Assembly (NCBI GenBank): GCA_910579265.1
Contig: CAJTTE010000029.1
Coordinates: forward strand, 1-27,514
Direction: 5' to 3'
Length of the DNA stretch: 27,514 bases
Origin: an uncultured Ruminiclostridium sp.
GTDB lineage: Bacteria > Bacillota > Clostridia > Oscillospirales > Ruminococcaceae
Shown: one piece after another, positions 23,530 to 27,514 of the stretch
Layout of the letters: each line of letters starts with the position of its first letter
Position numbering within the stretch: the first letter of the stretch is position 1
Made by a program: the position numbers and the translations under genes
Notes under the pieces: generated by a model
Told to the model about the DNA's origin: nothing
Seen by the model: the letters and a program-made list of their open reading frames with translations, nothing else
The model's database searches: none

Positions 23530-23583
23530 GTAATCGATTACATCCAACGATTGAATTATAGCGTAATCGATTACATTTGTCAA
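23530..23583 (-). promoter_or_regulatory. GH5 promoter with two palindromic operators
   Basis: On the minus strand TTGACA (23578-23583), a 17-base spacer and TATAAT (23555-23560) form a consensus promoter. The palindrome GTAATCGATTAC occurs twice: at 23563-23574, filling the spacer, and at 23530-23541, downstream of the start point. Their centres are 33 bases apart, close to three helical turns. The central CG and 12-14 bp symmetry are typical of LacI/GalR-family operators. Repression by such a regulator is likely, but its gene is not in the window. Confidence 0.85.
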
Positions 23584-23713
23584 CACCGATAAGTGATTTT
23601 TGTTATTTTTATTCAACTCCGATGATATGGATTTAGCAATTATAACCAAAGTATATTCCGTATCAGCGTATCAGTAAGAAAGCAAGATTGATATTTTATT
23701 AAGGGGAATTTTT

Positions 23714-23780
23714 ATGGCTTATCTGAAAACTAAAAGAATATGTAAGATTTAACCGGATGAGTGGATATTTCAAAAAAAGG
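23714..23780 (+). repeat. Second miniature-element family, partial copy
   Basis: ATGGCTTATCTGAAAACTAAAAG, taken as ATGGCTTATCTGAAAACT plus AAAAG, lines up with the start of the copy at 23834 and is followed by GATATTTC as there. The middle is missing or decayed. The rest of 23584-23833 has no supported gene. Confidence 0.4.
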
Positions 23781-23833
23781 CAGAGAAGTATTATAATATT
23801 TCTATCGTTTTTACGCGAAAGACACCCGCAGTT

Positions 23834-24017
23834 ATGGCGCACCTGAAAACAAAGCAAATTTGCACAGTTATGCTAAAACGTGACGATCCCAAGAAAAAAG
23901 TCGGAGAAATACGGGGATATTTCGTAGTTATCCATTTGGAATACAGGTATTCTTAGAGGCGGTAAGCGTCCGCAGTTAGTAAGAAATCTGCATTTCGCGT
24001 ATTTTCAGATAGCCCCT
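23834..24017 (+). repeat. Second miniature-element family, fuller copy (~184 bp)
   Basis: The ends carry inverted CTGAAAAC/ATTTTCAG motifs, and the interior matches the inverted copy at 17145-17330 block by block (CTGAAAACAAAGCAA, TTATGCTAAAA, TCGTAGTTA, GTTAGTAAGAAATC). A 39-codon frame is open from 23835, but there is no RBS and the other copy is full of stops. The remaining sequence to 24182 shows nothing I can support. Confidence 0.55.
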
Positions 24018-24182
24018 GAATGAGAAAACTAAAAAATGCTGCTTTTATGATTCTTTTGCATTACCGTTATGAGCACCGGCTTTCTCTTTGTTGAATATAA
24101 ACAAGTTCTTACCGTCATAAGAATAAGCACTTTAAAAAAAATTAAAATGGTTTTGAGCATAGTTATATTTGATTTTTGATTC

Positions 24183-24210
24183 AAAAGCTTCCTTAGTTTG
24201 GGAAGCTTTT
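24183..24210 (+). terminator. Rho-independent terminator upstream of htpG
   Basis: AAAAGCTTCC pairs with GGAAGCTTTT around an eight-base loop, followed by ATTTTTTT. It lies just before the htpG promoter and isolates htpG from upstream transcription, even though no gene is seen immediately to the left. Confidence 0.8.
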
Positions 24211-24229
24211 ATTTTTTTAAATTTCACTA

Positions 24230-24257
24230 TTGACATTCCCCAAAAAAGTGCTATAAT
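24230..24257 (+). promoter_or_regulatory. Sigma-A promoter of htpG
   Basis: TTGACA (24230-24235), a 16-base spacer and TATAAT (24252-24257) are both exact consensus hexamers. The start point would fall inside the CIRCE element that begins six bases after the -10 box. Confidence 0.92.
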
Positions 24258-24262
24258 ATATT

Positions 24263-24289
24263 TTAGCACTCATAGAGGAAGAGTGCTAA
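24263..24289 (+). promoter_or_regulatory. CIRCE element (HrcA operator), perfect 9-9-9
   Basis: TTAGCACTC (24263-24271) and GAGTGCTAA (24281-24289) are exact CIRCE half sites separated by nine bases. HrcA binds CIRCE and represses heat-shock genes until heat stress. Its position over the transcription start of htpG means direct repression. CIRCE is usual for dnaK and groEL operons and is less usual for htpG. Confidence 0.95.
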
Positions 24290-24333
24290 AATCAGTTCAA
24301 CATAAAATTCATATACAGAAGGAGACGGTAAAA

Positions 24334-26253
24334 ATGTCAGAGAAAAAAGCTTTTAAAGCGGAATCCAAGCGTTTGCTTGAGATGATGATCAATTCTATTT
24401 ACACCCATAAGGAAATTTTTATCCGCGAACTTATTTCAAATGCCAGCGACGCAATGGACAAGCTGTATTTTAAGTCGCTTAACGAAAACCTTGGTCTTGA
24501 CCGCAGTGATTTTCATATCAGGCTCACTCCCGATAAGGAAGCAAAAACTCTTACTATTTCCGATAACGGTATCGGCATGACACAGGAAGAGTTAGAAAAC
24601 AATTTAGGCGTAATCGCTCAGTCAGGCTCCCTGAAATTCAAGGAGGATATAAAATCCGGAGAAAATGCGGACAAGGCGGAGGATGTTTCGGTTATCGGTC
24701 AATTCGGGGTAGGATTTTATTCGGCATTTATGGCGGCAAAAAAAGTAACCGTAAAATCCAAGGCTTACGGTGCGGATACAGCTTATATGTGGAGCAGCGA
24801 GGGCGTTGACGGTTATACTGTCGAAGAATGCGAGAAGGACGGCCACGGTACCGAAATCACCCTGTATATGAAGGATAACACCGAGGACGAGGATTATGAG
24901 GAATTTCTCCATGATTACAAGCTTAGGAGCCTTGTAAAAAAATATTCCGATTATATCCGCTATCCGATCAAAATGATGTCAACTCACCGTCATCTGAAAG
25001 AGGATGCTCCCGAAGACGCGGCCGAAGAGGATAAGTATGAGGAGCATACCGAGGACGAGACTCTGAACAGTATGATACCTCTTTGGAAGAAGAGCAAGAG
25101 CGAGCTTACCGATGAGGAATATAACAGTTTTTATCAGGAGAAGTTCTTTGATTACTCCGAGCCTCTGGCACACATTCACAGCAAGACCGAAGGCAGCGCT
25201 ACCTATTCGGCATTGCTGTTCATACCTAAAAAAGCCCCGTTCGATTATTATTCAAAGGAATTTGAAAAAGGTCTCCAGCTTTATTCCAACGGCGTTCTTA
25301 TAATGGATAAGTGCGCGGATCTGCTTCCCGATCACTTTAGTTTTGTAAAAGGCCTTGTGGACAGCGAGGACCTATCGCTTAACATAAGCCGCGAAATGCT
25401 CCAGCATGACCGTCAGCTGAAAATAATTGCCAAATCTCTCGAAAGAACCATCAAGAACGAGCTTAAAAAGATGCTGAGCAATGACAGAGAGAAGTATGAG
25501 GAATTCTGGAAGGCCTTCGGGCTTCAGATAAAGTTCGGGATTTACAACGGCTACGGGATGAATAAGGAGCTTTTACAGGATCTTTTGTTGTTTACTTCTG
25601 GCAAGGATAAAAAGCCTGTTACCCTTGAGGAATATGTTACGGGAATGAAAGAGGGACAGGACTGTATTTATTATGCTTCAGGCGAAAGCGTTGAAAGAAT
25701 TGACGCGCTTCCCATCGTTGAAAGTGTTAAGGATAAGGGCTATGAGATTTTGTACCTTACCGACAACGTAGATGAATTCTGCCTCCAGATGATGGTTGAT
25801 TACAAGGAAAAGAAATTTAAATCGGTCCAGGGCGGTGATCTTGACCTTGAAACCGAGGAAGAGAAAAAGGAGATTAAGGAAAAGAACGAAAGCAGCAAGG
25901 AGCTTTGCGAAGCTATCAAGGAAGCGCTTGGCGATAAGGTAGCCGATGTTCGTCTTACAAACAAGCTTAAAACTCATCCCGTTTGTATCTCCGCCGACGG
26001 CGCTCTTTCGGTTGAAATGGAGAAGGTTCTTAATTCCATGCCTACCGACCGTAAGGCAAAAGCGGACAAGGTCCTTGAAATCAACCCGAATCATGCTATT
26101 TTCGATAAACTGCAGTTCCTTTTTGACAATGATAAGGAAATGCTGTCCACCTATGCTGATCTTCTGTATGCTCAGGCAATGCTTATTGAAGGCATGTCGA
26201 TCGAAGATCCCGTAGCATTCAGCGAAGAATTGAGCAAGGTCATGAGCAAATAA
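24334..26253 (+). CDS. htpG: Molecular chaperone HtpG (Hsp90)
   Basis: This 639-aa protein is a cytosolic Hsp90 that folds clients in an ATP-driven clamp cycle. The N-terminal GHKL ATPase domain shows ELISNASDAMDKL (the catalytic Glu and Mg-binding Asn), DNGIGM, and the lid segment GQFGVGFYSAFMAA. The middle domain includes PLAHIHSKTEGSATYSALLF and LSLNISREMLQ with the conserved catalytic Arg. The C-terminal dimerisation domain ends the protein without the MEEVD motif of eukaryotic Hsp90. The frame opens at 24169, but GAAGGAGA eight bases before the ATG at 24334 fixes the start, and upstream lie the promoter and CIRCE. The linker after the N-domain is acidic (about 229-246). Confidence 0.97.
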   Translation: MSEKKAFKAESKRLLEMMINSIYTHKEIFIRELISNASDAMDKLYFKSLNENLGLDRSDFHIRLTPDKEAKTLTISDNGIGMTQEELENNLGVIAQSGSLKFKEDIKSGENADKAEDVSVIGQFGVGFYSAFMAAKKVTVKSKAYGADTAYMWSSEGVDGYTVEECEKDGHGTEITLYMKDNTEDEDYEEFLHDYKLRSLVKKYSDYIRYPIKMMSTHRHLKEDAPEDAAEEDKYEEHTEDETLNSMIPLWKKSKSELTDEEYNSFYQEKFFDYSEPLAHIHSKTEGSATYSALLFIPKKAPFDYYSKEFEKGLQLYSNGVLIMDKCADLLPDHFSFVKGLVDSEDLSLNISREMLQHDRQLKIIAKSLERTIKNELKKMLSNDREKYEEFWKAFGLQIKFGIYNGYGMNKELLQDLLLFTSGKDKKPVTLEEYVTGMKEGQDCIYYASGESVERIDALPIVESVKDKGYEILYLTDNVDEFCLQMMVDYKEKKFKSVQGGDLDLETEEEKKEIKEKNESSKELCEAIKEALGDKVADVRLTNKLKTHPVCISADGALSVEMEKVLNSMPTDRKAKADKVLEINPNHAIFDKLQFLFDNDKEMLSTYADLLYAQAMLIEGMSIEDPVAFSEELSKVMSK

Positions 26254-26350
26254 TGAGCAAATGCAAACCACCGCTGAAGTGGCGGTTGCACACGCCCTAA
26301 ACAGGCTTGACCCCCTAAAGGGGTGTTAAAGCTCTGACATAGCATTACTG

Positions 26351-26849
26351 TCACAGACAGCCGCTGAAGCGGCTGTCTGTTTTTGTCCTTTGATTCTTAC
26401 CGCCAGTAAACGAGTCAACATATTCCTTCAATGTCATTTGATAATAATTCATAATCTTCTTTCAGCTGATTTTGAATATATTGTTTTATTGCGTTTTCGT
26501 TCCTTCCCACTGTATCTGTAAAATATCCTCCACACCAAAAATGCCGGTTTCCGTATTTGTATTTTAAATTTGCATGTCTGTCAAATATCATCAATGTGCT
26601 TTTCCTTTTAATAAATACGACAAACCGTGCTATCCTTAAGCATGACGGTACTATTACAAGAATGTGAATATGGTCGGGACGCGTATTTGTATTTATTTAT
26701 CTCTACTTTCTTTTCTTCACACAGTTTTCTGAGCATTCCCACTTATATCCTCCGCTCTTGGCTGCCCATATCTCTTTTCTGAGGTATCTGGGTGCGAATA
26801 CTATTTGATATTCGCATATGTATGTTGAGTGTGAGAATGTTTTTTTCAT
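26351..26849 (-). pseudogene. IS200-type TnpA transposase, frameshifted
   Basis: The ATG at 26849 opens MKKTFSHSTYICEYQIVFAP, typical of IS200 TnpA. The frame then shifts: MLRKLCEEKKVEI continues in another frame, and RPDHIHILVIVP with the HUH metal-binding histidines in a third. After that come STLMIFDRHANLKYKYG, NRHFWCGGYFTDTVGRNE and KQYIQNQLKED, holding the catalytic tyrosine. The usual end (LKEYVDSFTGGK) needs yet another frame and stops near 26351. At least two or three indels are needed, so no active enzyme can be made. It is a Y1 transposase that moved single-stranded DNA. Confidence 0.8.
26353..26384 (+). terminator. Strong rho-independent terminator downstream of htpG
   Basis: ACAGACAGCCGCT pairs with AGCGGCTGTCTGT around GA, followed by TTTTTG. 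It lies 100 bases past htpG, inside the end of the IS200-like element, and is the first strong hairpin with a T run in the + direction. Confidence 0.75.
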
Positions 26850-26917
26850 TTTACATCTGCTAATGACATCCTTTATGTTAAAGTAATAGTAATACGGCCG
26901 TCAAACCGTTACTATTA

Positions 26918-27514
26918 TACCATAAAAAGAGCGAAGCGAAGCGGAGCGATTCCTCAAAAACGGTAAAATGTTCTCAAACATCAAAATAATATCTTCCCTT
27001 TTCCTTCGTTTGAGGTTATTATACCATAAAAAGAGCGAAGCGAAGCGGAGCGATTCCTCAAAAACGGTAAAACGCCCTCAAACATCAAAATAATATCTTT
27101 CTCTTTCCTTCGTTTGAGGTTATTATACCATAAAAAGAGCGCAGCGAAGCGGAGCGATTCCTCAAAAACGGTAAAATGTTCTCAAACATCAAAATAATAT
27201 CTTCCCTTTTCCTTCGTTTGAGGTTATTATACCATAAAAAGAGCGAAGCGAAGCGGAGCGATTCCTCAAAAACGGTAAAACGCCCTCAAACATCAAAATA
27301 ATATCTTCCCTTTTCCTTCGTTTGAGGTTATTATACCATAAAAAGAGCGCAGCGAAGCGGAGCGATTCCTCAAAAACGGTAAAATGTTCTCAAACATCAA
27401 AATAATATCTTCCTCTTTCCTTCGTTTGAGGTTATTATACCATAAAAAGAGCGAAGCAAAGCGGAGCGATTCCTCAAAAACGGTAAAACGCCCTCAAACA
27501 TCAAAATAATATCT
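26918..27514 (-). repeat. ~104-bp tandem repeat, array 4 (about six units, runs off the window)
   Basis: Minus-strand units repeat every 104 bases exactly (CATAAAAAGAG at 26921, 27025, 27129, 27233, 27337 and 27441). Units alternate between AAAATGTTCTCAAAC and AAAACGCCCTCAAAC, so the true period is a 208-bp dimer. Each unit has the box TGGTATAATAACC on the minus strand. The array reads toward the IS200-like element. It is far more uniform than the other arrays, which suggests recent expansion or gene conversion. Confidence 0.95.

Larger units (their letters stand above)
26269..26917 (-). mobile_element. Decayed IS200-like element
   Basis: The element holds a frameshifted IS200-type transposase (26351-26849) and imperfect palindromes near its ends. 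At the left are GCAA/TTGC- and ACCCC/GGGGT-type hairpins (26270-26330), and at the right is TAATAGTAA (26884-26892) pairing with TTACTATTA (26909-26917). IS200/IS605 elements use subterminal hairpins in place of inverted repeats. Exact ends are not determinable; the right end seems to abut the 104-bp array. Confidence 0.6.

Noticed and set aside
25678..26271. 197-aa reading frame opposite htpG
   Set aside because: Shadow of the htpG coding sequence; Cys/Phe-rich nonsense composition.

Overview
The window looks like a chromosomal segment of an anaerobic low-GC Gram-positive bacterium, most likely a Ruminococcus-like member of the Oscillospiraceae. Evidence: three class B sortases, a SpoIID-type wall enzyme, a lipoprotein GH5 endoglucanase, a CIRCE-controlled htpG, strong Shine-Dalgarno sites and AT-rich intergenic DNA loaded with short repeats. 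The species is inference; no rRNA or tRNA gene was seen.

Left part (1-7801, all + strand, gaps of about 25-55 nt after re-choosing starts): a cysteine desulfurase and ThiI (sulfur relay for 4-thiouridine in tRNA), a PncC/CinA-type amidase, three tandem class B sortases that share a juxtamembrane motif and a C-terminal tail, and a membrane-anchored SpoIID/LytB-type peptidoglycan enzyme. The first three are housekeeping; the last four form a cell-envelope module. Next is a structured 0.3 kb leader ending in a long hairpin in front of a MATE exporter (8229-9554), and a convergent XRE/GyrI-like regulator (9699-10454).

Accessory block 11.4-14.7 kb (all - strand): alpha/beta hydrolase, a decayed VOC-like fragment, a SAM methyltransferase, a small DUF7662-like protein and a YdeI-family protein. 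It is bracketed by two inverted arrays of a ~104-bp tandem repeat. To its right, an HTH-methyltransferase fusion (15718-16719, +) lies directly downstream of an array.

The 16.7-22.1 kb region is a minus-strand export-like locus. It starts from a clear promoter at 22097-22125 and reads: a small secreted protein (split by a 180-bp miniature element), a 58-aa hydrophobic peptide from a TTG start coupled to it, a 540-aa lipoprotein of unknown function, an ABC ATPase and a FtsX/MacB-type permease. I do not recognise this combination; it is the best candidate for an undescribed system. The locus is riddled with a miniature inverted-repeat family (TTAAGGCAA...TTGCCTTAA) and a second imperfect family.

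Right end: a GH5 endoglucanase lipoprotein (-) with a near-consensus promoter overlapped by a palindromic operator and followed by a second copy; htpG (+) with a consensus promoter and a perfect CIRCE; a frameshifted IS200-like element; and a large array of the 104-bp repeat running off the edge. Every 104-bp array reads toward a same-strand gene or element, and most units carry an extended -10-like TGGTATAAT.
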